Source: Aquimixticola soesokkakensis (GTDB taxonomy: Bacteria; Pseudomonadota; Alphaproteobacteria; Rhodobacterales; Rhodobacteraceae). From it: 64,000 bases of DNA. Below, one piece after another: positions 1-9,679 of this stretch. The notes under the pieces were generated by a model. It did not search any database. It was not told the DNA's origin and saw only the letters and a program-made list of their open reading frames with translations. Both the position numbers and the translations under genes were made by a program. Each line of letters opens with the position of its first letter. The first letter of the stretch is position 1. The DNA lies in assembly GCF_900172375.1 (NCBI RefSeq), contig NZ_FWFS01000013.1, forward strand, positions 25,794 through 89,793. The letters are read 5' to 3'.

Positions 1-471
1 ATCATGATGTCGGCCAAGGGCATCGGCGGGGGCTTTCCGCTGGGCGCGGTTCTGGCCACGCAGGAGGCCGCCAGCGGCATGGTCGCAGGCACCCATGGCT
101 CGACCTATGGGGGCAACCCGCTGGGCTGTGCCATCGGGTTGAAAGTGCTCGAAATCGTATCCGATCCGGCCTTTTTGGCCGAAGTGAACCGCAAGGGCGG
201 GTTGTTGCGCCAAAAGCTGGAAGGTCTCGTGGCCTCCTATCCCGATCTGTTCGAGGGCGTGCGCGGGCAGGGCCTGATGCTGGGGCTGAAACTGAAAACT
301 GCGCCCGCCGGTTTGGTTGCGCAGGCCTATGCGCAGAACCTGCTGGTGGTGCCCGCTGCCGACAACGTGGTGCGCTTGTTGCCCGCGCTCAACATTCCCG
401 ACGAAGACCTGACCGAGGCCGTGGCCCGCCTGGATGCGGCTGCCAAGGCGACCACCGCGCTGGCCTCGTGA
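1..471 (+). CDS. argD: Acetylornithine aminotransferase, C-terminal part (cut by window start)
   Basis: This is the last 156 codons of a class-III PLP-dependent aminotransferase; the 5' part lies outside the window. The segment MSAKGIGGGFPLGA near the start holds the lysine that would form the Schiff base with PLP, and THGSTYGGNPLGCAIG follows, both typical of ArgD. The enzyme makes N-acetylornithine from N-acetylglutamate semialdehyde in cytoplasmic arginine biosynthesis. The gene stops 65 bp before argF, and an argD-argF pair is common in alphaproteobacteria, which supports ArgD over other class-III aminotransferases. The true start cannot be given. Confidence 0.9.
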   Translation: MMMSAKGIGGGFPLGAVLATQEAASGMVAGTHGSTYGGNPLGCAIGLKVLEIVSDPAFLAEVNRKGGLLRQKLEGLVASYPDLFEGVRGQGLMLGLKLKTAPAGLVAQAYAQNLLVVPAADNVVRLLPALNIPDEDLTEAVARLDAAAKATTALAS

Positions 472-536
472 GGTTTTTCCCATTTCCCCTGACCGGCGCC
501 GGATGCGCTGCAGGGCATAAGACAAAGATGTAAACG

Positions 537-1463
537 ATGACCCATTTTCTTGATATCCATTCCACGGCCCCTGATGACTTGCGGGCGATGATCGACACGG
601 CGCGCGCCACGAAAGAGGCGCGCAAGGGCCTGCCCAAAGCCGCGCCCGACGCTGACCTGCCCCTCAAGGACAAGATGGTTGCGCTGATTTTTGAAAAACC
701 GTCAACGCGGACCCGTGTGTCTTTTGATGTCGGTGTGCGCCAGATGGGCGGCCAAACGCTGGTCCTGTCGGGCGCGGATATGCAGCTTGGCCACGGCGAA
801 ACCATTGCCGACACCGCCCGCGTGCTGTCGCGCTATGTCGATATGATCATGATCCGCACATTCGAGGAGCAGACGCTGCTGGAGATGGCCGAACATGCGT
901 CGGTGCCGGTGATCAACGGGCTGACCAACCGCACGCATCCCTGCCAGATCATGGCCGATATCCTCACCTATGAGGAACATCGCGGGCCGATCAGGGGCAA
1001 GAAGGTCGTGTGGTCGGGCGATGGCAACAACGTTTGCGCCAGCTTCATCCACGCTGCGGGGCAGTTCGGCTTTGATTTCACCTTTGCCGGTCCTGAAGCG
1101 CTTGATCCTGAACGCGGCTTTATGGACGATGCGCGCAAGAAGGGCGTGAAGGTCGAGGTCGAGCGCAACGCCGAAAAGGCCTTTGCCGATGCCGACCTGA
1201 TCGTCACCGATACGTGGCTGTCGATGCATGACGCCCAATCCACCCGCGAGCGGCGGTTCAATATGCTGCGCCCCTACCGCGTGGATCGCAAGCTGATGGG
1301 CTTTGCCAAGCCCGACGCGCTGTTCATGCACTGTCTGCCGGCGCACCGCGGCGAAGAAGTGACCAATTCGGTGATGGATGGTCCGGCTTCGGTGATTTTC
1401 GACGAGGCGGAAAACCGGCTTCATGCGCAAAAGGCGATCATGAAATATTGCGTCGAAAACTGA
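537..1463 (+). CDS. argF: Ornithine carbamoyltransferase
   Basis: A 308-residue protein of the usual length for anabolic OTCase. It transfers the carbamoyl group from carbamoyl phosphate to ornithine to give citrulline. The carbamoyl-phosphate loop STRTR is at residues 56-60, HPCQ lies in the middle domain, and the ornithine-binding [11 protein letters not shown] is near the C-terminus. The ATG at 537 has no strong Shine-Dalgarno sequence, so translation may depend on upstream argD. The two genes probably form one transcript ending at the strong hairpin at 1489-1526. Confidence 0.97.
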   Translation: MTHFLDIHSTAPDDLRAMIDTARATKEARKGLPKAAPDADLPLKDKMVALIFEKPSTRTRVSFDVGVRQMGGQTLVLSGADMQLGHGETIADTARVLSRYVDMIMIRTFEEQTLLEMAEHASVPVINGLTNRTHPCQIMADILTYEEHRGPIRGKKVVWSGDGNNVCASFIHAAGQFGFDFTFAGPEALDPERGFMDDARKKGVKVEVERNAEKAFADADLIVTDTWLSMHDAQSTRERRFNMLRPYRVDRKLMGFAKPDALFMHCLPAHRGEEVTNSVMDGPASVIFDEAENRLHAQKAIMKYCVEN

Positions 1464-1488
1464 CCTCGCCACGCGACAGGCGGGACTG

Positions 1489-1526
1489 AAAAACGGCGCG
1501 CAAGGAGGTCTTGCGCGCCGTTTTTT
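1489..1526. terminator. Intrinsic terminator between argF and pit (bidirectional)
   Basis: A 16-bp stem (AAAAACGGCGCGCAAG pairing with CTTGCGCGCCGTTTTT) closes a 5-base loop and ends in a T run on the plus strand. The A run on the other side gives a T run on the minus strand. It sits between the convergent stops of argF and pit and can serve both. Confidence 0.9.
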
Positions 1527-1550
1527 ATGTTGGTCGGAAGGGGCGGATGC

Positions 1551-3026
1551 TCAGCCAAACAGGCCGGTCAGCGCCAGAAAAATCACCCCGGACAAAACGG
1601 CGGCGGCGGGCACCGTAAAGACCCAGGCGGCAACGATTGTCATGAAATGCGACCGGCGCACCAGCTTGCGACGACGACGCTCTTCCTTGGCGATCATGCG
1701 TTCGGGGCGGTTCTTTGACAATTGCCGCACGCGCCGCTCGGCGTGCCATTCACGAAAGAATCCCACGCCGAATACGCCGCCCACGGCGATATGGGTCGAG
1801 GAGACCGGCAGGCCCAGCCAGCTTGCCACGATCACCGTGATCGCCGCCGAAAGCGCCACGCAATAGGCGCGCATGGGGTTCAATTTGGTAATCTGGCTGC
1901 CCACCATTTTGATCAACTTGGGACCAAAAAGCACCAGACCAAAGGAGATGCCACAGGCGCCAATGATCATCACCCAGAGCGGGATCTGGACCTCGCCTGC
2001 AAAGGCGCCAACGCCTTCGGCATGGACGATGGCGGCGAGCGGGCCGACCGCATTGGCCACGTCATTTGCGCCATGGGCAAAGGACAAAAGTCCGGCGGAA
2101 ATGACCAAAGGCAGGCCGAACAGCACTTTGAGGGAGCGGTTGCGGTTTTCCAGTCCTTCCGATTGGCGGCGCACCAGCGGGGTCGAGGCGGCAAAGACGA
2201 CAATGCCCACGATCACCCCGATCAGCAGGGCAAAGGGCAGGTCAATCGAGATGATTTTCTTGAGGCCCTTCACCGACAGATAGACCGCAAAAACGCCCAT
2301 CATCACGCCGGTCAGCACCGGAACCCAGAAACGGGCGGCTTCGATTTTATCGGGAACATAGATCACGCGCCATTTGATAAAGGCGAGAAAACCGGCTGCC
2401 ACCAGCCCGCCCAGCACCGGCGAGACGATCCAGCTTAGCGCAATCTGCCCCATCGACACCCAGTTCACGGCGGCAAACCCGGCCGCGGCGATCCCCGCGC
2501 CCATGACGCCGCCCACCACCGAATGGGTGGTGGAAACCGGCGCGCCGACCCAGGTCGCAAGGTTCACCCAAAGCGCCGAGGACACCAGAGCGGCCATCAT
2601 CGCCCAGATAAAGGTTTGGGTGTCGGCCATGGCCGCAGGGTCGATGATGCCCTTGGAAATGGTGGACACAACATCGCCACCGGCCAAAAGCGCGCCCGCA
2701 CTTTCGCACAGAGCGGCGATGACAATCGCCCCGCCCATGGTCAGCGCTTTGGCGCCCACCGCGGGCCCCATGTTGTTGGCCACGTCATTGGCACCGATGT
2801 TGATGGCCATATAGGCGCCAAAGGCGGCCGCAGCGACAACTACCAGCGATCCGGGTTCCGAGCCGAATACCAGCATCGCGCCCAAGGCGGCCAGCACGAT
2901 AAACGCCAGCGCGATGCCAAGCCCGACCATCGGGCGCGCAACATATTGCGTGGCGTATTCCACTTGCGAAATCCGGCCCAGATCGCGATCAAGCGTCTTC
3001 CATTTGTAGTCGTCGGATTGTTGCAC
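1551..3026 (-). CDS. pit: PiT-family inorganic phosphate transporter
   Basis: A 491-residue, strongly hydrophobic protein with the two PiT signature repeats, GANDVANNMGPAVGA in the N-terminal half and GANDVANAVGPLAA in the C-terminal half. These mark the inverted-topology duplication of the family. It should be an inner-membrane cation-coupled phosphate (or metal-phosphate) symporter. The N-terminus carries about 45 hydrophilic residues before the first membrane segment. The start is GTG, preceded by AGGAGAG at good spacing. No phoU-like gene is adjacent; the upstream neighbour on the same strand is a Nudix hydrolase. A Pho-box-like repeat lies about 90 bp upstream. Confidence 0.94.
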   Translation of the reverse strand: MQQSDDYKWKTLDRDLGRISQVEYATQYVARPMVGLGIALAFIVLAALGAMLVFGSEPGSLVVVAAAAFGAYMAINIGANDVANNMGPAVGAKALTMGGAIVIAALCESAGALLAGGDVVSTISKGIIDPAAMADTQTFIWAMMAALVSSALWVNLATWVGAPVSTTHSVVGGVMGAGIAAAGFAAVNWVSMGQIALSWIVSPVLGGLVAAGFLAFIKWRVIYVPDKIEAARFWVPVLTGVMMGVFAVYLSVKGLKKIISIDLPFALLIGVIVGIVVFAASTPLVRRQSEGLENRNRSLKVLFGLPLVISAGLLSFAHGANDVANAVGPLAAIVHAEGVGAFAGEVQIPLWVMIIGACGISFGLVLFGPKLIKMVGSQITKLNPMRAYCVALSAAITVIVASWLGLPVSSTHIAVGGVFGVGFFREWHAERRVRQLSKNRPERMIAKEERRRRKLVRRSHFMTIVAAWVFTVPAAAVLSGVIFLALTGLFG

Positions 3027-3114
3027 CGTCGGTCTCTCCTGCCGTCCTGTCCGCCCGAGCGGGATGTTTTTGAAACGGCAGGCCGCGTGCCATCCAGCGG
3101 CGCGCGACAGGGTG

Positions 3115-3143
3115 TGTTACAAAAACGTCATCAAATTGTTACA
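3115..3143. promoter_or_regulatory. Candidate Pho-box-like direct repeats upstream of pit
   Basis: Three 7-bp units separated by 4-bp spacers read TGTTACA, CGTCATC and TGTTACA on the plus strand. This is the 7+4 spacing of a PhoB box, whose half-site consensus is CTGTCAT-like. It lies 89-117 bp upstream of the pit start. The repeats read in the opposite direction to pit, which is not the usual arrangement, so this is only a candidate. Confidence 0.4.
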
Positions 3144-3305
3144 TTTACCCAGCCAGCTACCGGATCAGACCGACGCATTCAAGTCTGACATTGCGTGAGC
3201 TGTGCAGGCGGACACTCTGCGCCAGGCAGATGAAAACGCGGTAAAGATTTTGTGAAATGCGCAGGCCGGTGCAGGTCGGTTCAGGCCGTTGCGCCTTCGG
3301 GCGGC

Positions 3306-3785
3306 TCAAAAGTCGCGCAGGATGTCTTTGAGATCCGCTTCGCCGACCATCTGGGCGGCGCGGGCGGGCGAGACCCATTTGCTGCTGCGCTCGAGGGCTT
3401 CGGGGAAGTCGCGATGGACCTCGTCCACTTCGATCAGAAACACCATCGTGTCCACCTGGGCCTGCGCGCCGGACCCCAGGGTTTTGAAATAGCGAAACTG
3501 CCCCGCAGGACGGGTGGCGACTTTCGCGGGGCGCACGCCGCCCTCTTCCCAGGCTTCCTGAGCGGCGGCCTGCGCAAGGTTCTTGCCGTCGATCGGCCAG
3601 CCTTTGGGCAGAATCCAGCGTTTGGTTTCGCGCGAGGTGATCAGCAGAATCTCGCGGCTGTCGCCGTCCACTTCGATCCCGCCCTTGCGTTCGCGCCAGC
3701 ACAGCGCAGCCACCTGCACCATGGGCGGGCGGCGAAAGAGCGGGGTGACCACGTCATTCCACGCGGCTTTGAGAAGCGGTGACAT
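3306..3785 (-). CDS. Nudix hydrolase, DIPP-like, with a variant Nudix box
   Basis: A 159-residue protein with the short Nudix fold. The segment RWILPKGWPIDGK precedes AAAQEAWEEGGV, the Nudix helix, where the usual REUxEExGU reads QEAWEEGG. The two metal-binding glutamates are kept but the arginine is glutamine. The LPKGW part resembles the diphosphoinositol-polyphosphate/Ap4A hydrolase branch, so a (di)nucleoside polyphosphate or polyphosphorylated substrate is the best guess. It starts at an ATG and is divergent from gnd; pit follows 280 bp downstream on the same strand. Confidence 0.85.
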   Translation of the reverse strand: MSPLLKAAWNDVVTPLFRRPPMVQVAALCWRERKGGIEVDGDSREILLITSRETKRWILPKGWPIDGKNLAQAAAQEAWEEGGVRPAKVATRPAGQFRYFKTLGSGAQAQVDTMVFLIEVDEVHRDFPEALERSSKWVSPARAAQMVGEADLKDILRDF

Positions 3786-3944
3786 CGAACCGGAACCTGT
3801 CTAAATCGTTTCTTGTTTTTAGGTAAACCTTAATGACTTAACTAATCGTTAAAATCAAGTTTTCAACAGCAGCATGCGCTCACGGGTTGAACATCGGTCA
3901 ATTTGAAGGCACCTATGGCGCTAACATTGCAAAGGGGAAGTTGC

Positions 3945-5369
3945 ATGAGCAAAGCACGTATCGGCCTTGTCGGCCTTGGTGTCATGGGGGCGAACCTTGC
4001 CCTGAATATTGCGGAAAACGGGTTTCCGATTGCGGTTTACAACCGTACAACGTCGCATACGGACGACTTTATGGCCGATGCGGGCGCGCTGGCCGACCAG
4101 CTGACGCCCTGCCACGAGGTCGAGACGCTCTGTGCTTCGCTGACAACGCCGCGCGCGATCATCATCATGGTCCAGGCCGGTGCGCCGGTAGACAGCGTGA
4201 TCGACAGCCTCAAGCCCTACCTTGAAAAAGGCGACATGATCATCGACGCGGGCAACGCGAATTTCCACGACACCCGTCGTCGCGAAGCTGCCCTGAAAGA
4301 AGAAGGGCTGAACTTTATCGGCATGGGTGTCTCGGGCGGTGAAGAAGGCGCGCGCCACGGTCCGGCCATCATGGTCGGCGGCGATCCGGCGTCTTTCGAG
4401 GTCATTCGCGACATCATTGAAGCGATCTCGGCAAAGTATCAAGATAGCCCCTGCGCCGATCACCTTGGCACCGATGGCGCGGGTCATTTCGTCAAGACCG
4501 TGCATAACGGCATCGAATATGCTGACATGCAGATGATTGCCGAAGTCTACGGCATCCTGCGCGACATGGATGGCCGCTCGGCGGGCGACATTGGCAAGCT
4601 GTTCGAGGAATGGAACGCAGGGCCGCTGGCCTCCTACCTTGTCGAGATTTCCGCCCATGTGCTGCAGGCGAGCGATCCGATTTCCGGTGGGCCGATGGTC
4701 GATATGATCGTCGATAAGGCCGGGCAAAAGGGCACGGGTCGCTGGACAGCGATCGAGGCGCTGACGCTGGGCGAAAGCCCGATGACCATCGAAGCGGCCG
4801 TTGGTGCGCGCGGTTGGTCTGCGGCGAAAGAGGCGCGCGAGGCGGGCGAAAAGATCTATGCGGGTCTCGAGGTGCAGGGCGGTGCCCATGCCATTCTCGA
4901 CGCCGATCTCGAACAGGCGCTTCTGGCGGCAAAAATCATCGCCTATTCCCAAGGGTTCGCGCTGCTTGATGCCGCCTCCAAAGAATATGACTGGAACCTC
5001 GATCTGGGCCGCTGCGCCGAAGTATGGCGCGCGGGCTGCATCATCCGCTCGTCGATGCTGGATGAAATGGCCTCTGCGGCGCGCGCAGGTCTGCCAAACG
5101 GCCAGTTGATCTTTGCCGATGGCTTTGCCGAAAAGATGAAAGACGCCTCGGGCGCGTTGCGCCGCGTTGTGGCGGCGGCGGCGCTCAAAGGTCAGCCGAT
5201 GCCGGCGTTCTCTGCGGCGCTGGCGTTTTTTGACACGATGCGCAAAGGCCGTGGCACGACCGATCTGGTGCAAGCGCAGCGCGATTTCTTCGGGGCGCAC
5301 GGGTTTGATCGTGTGGACGGCAAAGACCACCACCACGGCCCGTGGGGCTCCGGTCTGAAAAGCTTCTGA
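3945..5369 (+). CDS. gnd: 6-phosphogluconate dehydrogenase, decarboxylating
   Basis: A 474-residue protein that oxidises and decarboxylates 6-phosphogluconate to ribulose 5-phosphate in the pentose phosphate pathway. The Rossmann motif GLGVMGANLALN is at the N-terminus, the catalytic-lysine segment GHFVKTVHNGIEYADMQ near residue 185, and the substrate-binding tail HGFDRVDGKDHHHGPWG at the C-terminus. A frame extension up to a TTG at 3903 exists, but the ATG at 3945 is chosen because AAAGGGGA precedes it at good spacing and the Rossmann strand begins directly. It stands alone and ends at a strong terminator. Confidence 0.96.
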   Translation: MSKARIGLVGLGVMGANLALNIAENGFPIAVYNRTTSHTDDFMADAGALADQLTPCHEVETLCASLTTPRAIIIMVQAGAPVDSVIDSLKPYLEKGDMIIDAGNANFHDTRRREAALKEEGLNFIGMGVSGGEEGARHGPAIMVGGDPASFEVIRDIIEAISAKYQDSPCADHLGTDGAGHFVKTVHNGIEYADMQMIAEVYGILRDMDGRSAGDIGKLFEEWNAGPLASYLVEISAHVLQASDPISGGPMVDMIVDKAGQKGTGRWTAIEALTLGESPMTIEAAVGARGWSAAKEAREAGEKIYAGLEVQGGAHAILDADLEQALLAAKIIAYSQGFALLDAASKEYDWNLDLGRCAEVWRAGCIIRSSMLDEMASAARAGLPNGQLIFADGFAEKMKDASGALRRVVAAAALKGQPMPAFSAALAFFDTMRKGRGTTDLVQAQRDFFGAHGFDRVDGKDHHHGPWGSGLKSF

Positions 5370-5386
5370 TCCGGATCATCATCACC

Positions 5387-5424
5387 AAAACGGCCCGCAG
5401 CGAAATCTGCGGGCCGTTTTCTTT
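5387..5424 (+). terminator. Intrinsic terminator of gnd
   Basis: A perfect 14-bp stem (AAAACGGCCCGCAG with CTGCGGGCCGTTTT) around a 6-base loop is followed by CTTTT, 17 bases after the gnd stop. Confidence 0.9.
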
Positions 5425-5425
5425 T

Positions 5426-5447
5426 GGGTATTTTTATCCGAAAGAAA
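5426..5447 (+). repeat. 22-bp dispersed repeat, copy 1
   Basis: The sequence begins GGGTATTTTTATCCGAAAG and ends AAA. The same 22 bases occur exactly at 37080-37101 and, inverted, at 37283-37304. This copy sits just after the gnd terminator and 3 bp past the hrpB stop. Confidence 0.85.
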
Positions 5448-5450
5448 CCC

Positions 5451-7865
5451 TCAGGTGCCGCGCGGTTTTGCGCGCAGGGTCGGGTCGGCGACGCTCGGGT
5501 CTTCGGGCCAGGGGTGGCGGGGATAGCGCCCGCGCATATCCTTGCGCACGTCGGTGTAGGAGGTTTTCCAGAAGGTGGGAATATCCATTGTCACCTGAAG
5601 CGGCTTTTGGGCCGGAGAGGTCAGGGTGACTTTCAGCGGCACGCGGTTGGGGCCCACGCTTGGGTGACGGGTGGTGCCGAACATTTCTTGCAGGCGGACG
5701 GTGATTTCGGGGGCGTCGCCGGAGTAATCGATGGGCACTTGGCGCCCCATCGGGGTGGTGAATTGCGCGGGGACGTCGCGCTCCAGCGTTTGGGTTTGGG
5801 ACCAGTCGAGAAGGCTGTGCAGCGCTTGGGTGATGTCGAGGGCCCGTAGGGCGGCTTCGGATTTTGCGCCTTTGAGGTAGGGAAGAAGCCAGTCCAGATC
5901 GGCCATGAGGGCGGTGTCGCTCATGTCGGGAAAGGCTATGCCTGTGCCGCGCATCAGGGTGACGCGGGCGGCAAAGCGGCGGGCGCTCTCCGACCAGGGC
6001 AGGCCGATCTGGCGAATGCCGTCGAGGGCGGCGCGCGCGATTTCGGTTTTCGGCGCATCCGGCCAGGTGCGGTCATCCAGCACCAGCGCGCCGAAGGTTT
6101 CACGTTTGCGCGCGACCACGCGGCCCTCGCGTTTGGACCATTCGCAGACCGGTTGCCATGCGATCTGCGACTCGAAAAGCGTTCGGATTTCGGCCTCGGT
6201 GATTGGCGCGGCCATGCGCACACGGGCTTCGCGCGGATGGCCGTCGGTGTCGGCGACGACGATCAGGCGCTGTCCCGCCAGCGCGTCTTGGGCGTCAAGA
6301 GCGGCGCCTTTGCCGCCCGACAGAATATAGCGCGGATCATCGCCTTTGCGGCGCAAGCCGATGCGGTCGGGATAGGCCAGCGCCAGCATCGCGCCCGTTG
6401 ACAGCGGTGCGGTTTGCGCCAGCCCTTTGCGCAGGCGTTTTGCCTCCTGGCGAATGCGCTCGAGTCCGGCGCGATCTGCCGCGCGGTCCTGCGTGTGCAC
6501 CGCACGCAGGCGCAGGTCCAGGTCACTGCCCGCGCCGCGCAGGATGTCGCGTTCGCCGAGCAGGGCGGCGAGGGGGGCCGCTTGCGCGCCTGCCACGCTC
6601 AGCATGTGGCCCAGTCGCGGGTGGGTGGGGAGCGCGGCGAGCGCTCTGCCGTGATCGCTGATCCGCCCTTCTGGCGTGAGGGCACCGAGACTGACAAGCA
6701 GGCTGCGGGCTTCGGCGAGGGCCCCCGCGTGGGGCGGGGTCAGCAGTGCCAGTTCGTCTTCGCGCGCGCCCCACTGCGCGAGGTCCAGCGCGAATCCGGT
6801 CAGGTCGGCGGTTTCGATTTCCACGGGCGGGAAACCCGCGAGCGCGCCTTCCTCGCCTTTGGTCCAGAGGCGAAAGCAGGTGCCAGCGGCGACGCGACCT
6901 GCGCGGCCGCGGCGTTGTTCGGCTTCGGCTTTGGACACTCTTTCTGTGACCAGACGCGACATGCCCGAGCCTGCGTCAAAGCGCGCGCGACGTGCGCGGC
7001 CCGCGTCGACGACGATGCGCACGTCTTCGATGGTCAGGGAGGTTTCTGCGATGGCGGTGGCCAGGACGACTTTGCGTCCCGTTTCGCAGGGGGCAATCGC
7101 GGCGCGCTGCGCGGCAAAGTCCATGGCGCCGAAAAGGGGGCGCAGCACGCAGTCGGCGGGCAGGCGTCCGCTGAGCAGGGCTTGGGTGCGCCGGATTTCT
7201 CCCTCTCCGGGAAGAAAGACCAAAGCGGAGCCTCCGGCCTCGTCAAGCGCGCAGAGCACCAGATCGGCCACCGCCTGTTCGAGGCGCGTGGTTTTGGGGG
7301 TCGGGGTGTCGAGCCAGCGGGTTTCGACATCAAAGGCGCGGCCCTCGCTGATGACAACGGGGGCCGCGTCGAGTAGCGCCGACACAGGTCCGGCGTCGAG
7401 CGTTGCCGACATCACCACGACGGCCAGATCGTCGCGCAGCGCGCCGCGCACCTCCCAGACCAGCGCAAGGCCCAGATCGGCATTGAGCGAGCGTTCGTGA
7501 AATTCGTCGAAAATCACGCAGCCGATGCCCGCCAGTTCGGGGTCAGACTGGATTATGCGCGTGAGGATCCCCTCGGTCACGACCTCGATCCGCGTGTCTT
7601 TGGACACTTTGGCCGCGCCGCGCATCCGGTAGCCAACCGTTTGGCCCACAGGTTCGCCCAAGGTGGCGGCCATGCGTTCGGCGGCGGCGCGCGCGGCCAG
7701 ACGGCGCGGCTCGAGCATCAGGATGCGCCCCTGTACGGCTGGCAAAAGCGCCAGTGGCACGCGGGTGGTCTTGCCCGCACCGGGGGGCGCCATGAGCACG
7801 CAGCGCCCGTGGGTTTTGACGGCTGCAACGACATCGTCCAGCACGGCTTCGATCGGTAATCTCAT
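5451..7865 (-). CDS. hrpB: ATP-dependent RNA helicase HrpB
   Basis: An 804-residue DEAH-box helicase of the HrpB subfamily, counted from the ATG at 7865. The reading frame is open further to 7961, but the ATG followed by RLPIEAVLDDVVAAV is the usual family N-terminus. Motif I is APPGAGKTTRVPL, motif II is DEFHERSLNADLG, motif III is VMSATLD, and motif VI is EQRRGRAGRVAAG. The C-terminal third carries the HrpB-specific domain. Its role is poorly defined in most bacteria (RNA processing is suspected). It lies convergent to gnd and back to back with meaB. Confidence 0.93.
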   Translation of the reverse strand: MRLPIEAVLDDVVAAVKTHGRCVLMAPPGAGKTTRVPLALLPAVQGRILMLEPRRLAARAAAERMAATLGEPVGQTVGYRMRGAAKVSKDTRIEVVTEGILTRIIQSDPELAGIGCVIFDEFHERSLNADLGLALVWEVRGALRDDLAVVVMSATLDAGPVSALLDAAPVVISEGRAFDVETRWLDTPTPKTTRLEQAVADLVLCALDEAGGSALVFLPGEGEIRRTQALLSGRLPADCVLRPLFGAMDFAAQRAAIAPCETGRKVVLATAIAETSLTIEDVRIVVDAGRARRARFDAGSGMSRLVTERVSKAEAEQRRGRAGRVAAGTCFRLWTKGEEGALAGFPPVEIETADLTGFALDLAQWGAREDELALLTPPHAGALAEARSLLVSLGALTPEGRISDHGRALAALPTHPRLGHMLSVAGAQAAPLAALLGERDILRGAGSDLDLRLRAVHTQDRAADRAGLERIRQEAKRLRKGLAQTAPLSTGAMLALAYPDRIGLRRKGDDPRYILSGGKGAALDAQDALAGQRLIVVADTDGHPREARVRMAAPITEAEIRTLFESQIAWQPVCEWSKREGRVVARKRETFGALVLDDRTWPDAPKTEIARAALDGIRQIGLPWSESARRFAARVTLMRGTGIAFPDMSDTALMADLDWLLPYLKGAKSEAALRALDITQALHSLLDWSQTQTLERDVPAQFTTPMGRQVPIDYSGDAPEITVRLQEMFGTTRHPSVGPNRVPLKVTLTSPAQKPLQVTMDIPTFWKTSYTDVRKDMRGRYPRHPWPEDPSVADPTLRAKPRGT

Positions 7866-8028
7866 GGCTGTCTTATCGCGCAGGGCGGCGATGCTGAAAA
7901 GCGCCTGCGCGGTGTGATGCAGGTTTTTTGCAAGAAAACACGCAGCATTCCGTGCGCCCAAAGCCGCGCTGGACAGGGTGCGCGCGGATCAGGCATCAAG
8001 GGCACATCCCGCAGCCAAAGGATGACTT

Positions 8029-9093
8029 ATGGATACCAAGACCCTCTGCGATGGCATTCTGGACGGTCAGCGCCGCGCTTTGTCCAAGGCGATCACGTTG
8101 GTCGAAAGCGCGCGCGCCGATCATCGTGTGCAGGCCGCCGCGCTGCTGGAGGCGCTAAAAGCCGCGCAAGCCTCGCCGCGTGAGGCGTTGCGCATCGGGC
8201 TTTCGGGCACGCCGGGGGTCGGGAAATCGACCTTCATCGAAAGTTTCGGCATGGCGTTGGTGCGCGAGGGGCTGAAGGTGGCGGTGCTGGCGGTCGATCC
8301 TTCGTCGGCGCGGTCGGGCGGCTCGATTTTGGGCGACAAGACGCGCATGGAGTTGCTGAGCCGCGAAGCTGGCGCGTTCATCCGGCCCTCGCCGTCGCAA
8401 ACCGAACTGGGCGGTGTGGCGCGGCGCACGCGCGAAGCCGTGGCGCTCTGTGAAGCGGCGGGGTTTGATGTTGTGTTGATCGAAACCGTTGGGGTGGGGC
8501 AATCCGAAACCGTGGTGTCCGAAATGTCGGACCTGTTCGTTCTGTTGCTTGCGCCGGCGGGGGGAGACGAACTTCAGGGCGTCAAGCGCGGCATTATGGA
8601 GATGGCGGACCTCATTTTGGTCAACAAGGCGGATGGCGATCTGAAAGCGGCGGCGAACCGGACCCGCGCCGATTATGCCGCGGCGCTGCGATTGCTGCGC
8701 AAACGCCCGCAAGATCCTGACGGATTTCCCAAGGCGCTGGCGATTTCGGCGCTGCAAGAGGACGGGCTGGCGCAGGCCTGGGCCGAGATGGGGACGCTTG
8801 CCGACTGGCGGCGCGCGCAGGGGCATTGGGCACGGACCCGCGCCAACCAGAACCGCCACTGGTTTATGGAGGAGCTGCGCCTTGCGCTTTTGGCGCAGCT
8901 GACGCAGGCAGGGCCGGTGCGCGATGCGGTGGCGCGGCTGGGCGATTCTGTGGCAAGCGGGACGACCACACCCGCGCTTGCGGTCCAATCCGCCTTGGCG
9001 CTGCTGCATCCGGCGGTCCATCGGGCGCAGGATGGGCCGACACCGCAGCACGATGGCCCCAAGAATGACGATTTTACGACGGGTATCGGGTGA
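8029..9093 (+). CDS. meaB: MeaB/ArgK-family G-protein chaperone of methylmalonyl-CoA mutase
   Basis: A 354-residue P-loop GTPase of the G3E/MeaB family. The Walker A motif GTPGVGKST is near residue 60, the ETVGVGQSE switch segment near 165, and NKAD, the guanine-specificity motif, near 205. The family loads and protects adenosylcobalamin-dependent acyl-CoA mutases. No mutase gene is in this window, so the partner is inferred from the family. The ATG at 8029 has AAAGGA upstream. The last about 60 residues are a helical dimerisation arm in known members. Confidence 0.92.
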   Translation: MDTKTLCDGILDGQRRALSKAITLVESARADHRVQAAALLEALKAAQASPREALRIGLSGTPGVGKSTFIESFGMALVREGLKVAVLAVDPSSARSGGSILGDKTRMELLSREAGAFIRPSPSQTELGGVARRTREAVALCEAAGFDVVLIETVGVGQSETVVSEMSDLFVLLLAPAGGDELQGVKRGIMEMADLILVNKADGDLKAAANRTRADYAAALRLLRKRPQDPDGFPKALAISALQEDGLAQAWAEMGTLADWRRAQGHWARTRANQNRHWFMEELRLALLAQLTQAGPVRDAVARLGDSVASGTTTPALAVQSALALLHPAVHRAQDGPTPQHDGPKNDDFTTGIG

Positions 9094-9241
9094 ATCGCTT
9101 GACGGCTTGCTGAATCCCCCCTATGGACAGCGGACGAAATTCAGGGCTCGGCCTCGCCGCGCCCTTCATCTTTTTAGCCCATCCTCTAGGGAACGCCATT
9201 CGGGCACACCCTACGATGATCTTGAAACAAGGAGCGAGACC

Positions 9242-9532
9242 ATGTCGCGCCGTTGCGAATTGACCGGTAAAGGTCCGATGACTGGCAACAATGTCAGCCA
9301 TGCTAACAACAAAACCCGTCGTCGGTTCTTGCCGAACCTGAACGATGTGTCCCTGATTTCCGACGCGCTCGGCCGGACCTTCAAACTGAAGATCTCCGCA
9401 TCCGCTCTGCGCACCGTGGATCACCGCGGTGGCCTCGACGCCTTCCTCGCGAAAGCGAAAGACGAAGAGCTGTCGGCGAACGCGCTGAAAATCAAGAAAG
9501 ACATCGCCAAAGCTCAAACCGCAGCGGCCTAA
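9242..9532 (+). CDS. rpmB: 50S ribosomal protein L28
   Basis: A 96-residue basic protein. The N-terminus [20 protein letters not shown] is typical of L28, and [10 protein letters not shown] follows. The alphaproteobacterial C-terminal extension ends in [14 protein letters not shown]. The start is the ATG at 9242, preceded by AAGGAGCGAGACC. It is monocistronic and ends at a terminator hairpin. Confidence 0.97.
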   Translation: MSRRCELTGKGPMTGNNVSHANNKTRRRFLPNLNDVSLISDALGRTFKLKISASALRTVDHRGGLDAFLAKAKDEELSANALKIKKDIAKAQTAAA

Positions 9533-9570
9533 GCCACACTGCGGGGCTTTGCGCCTCTTTCGACGGATAG

Positions 9571-9602
9571 AACCCCGCTTGCCTTTGCATGCGGGGTTTT
9601 GT
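9571..9602 (+). terminator. Intrinsic terminator of rpmB
   Basis: An 8-bp stem AACCCCGC/GCGGGGTT with a 12-base loop, followed by a short T run, 38 bases past the rpmB stop. Confidence 0.75.
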
Positions 9603-9679
9603 CGTCCGTGCCCGCCATTCTTGCGCGCGGGCCGATTGCCTCTTTTGCGTTGCGCTGGCTTGCGCTAATTCTTCGCCCC

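Noticed and set aside
3921..5336. A 471-codon open frame on the minus strand opposite gnd
   Set aside because: High-GC coding DNA often leaves the opposite strand open. gnd has all family motifs and the shadow has none.
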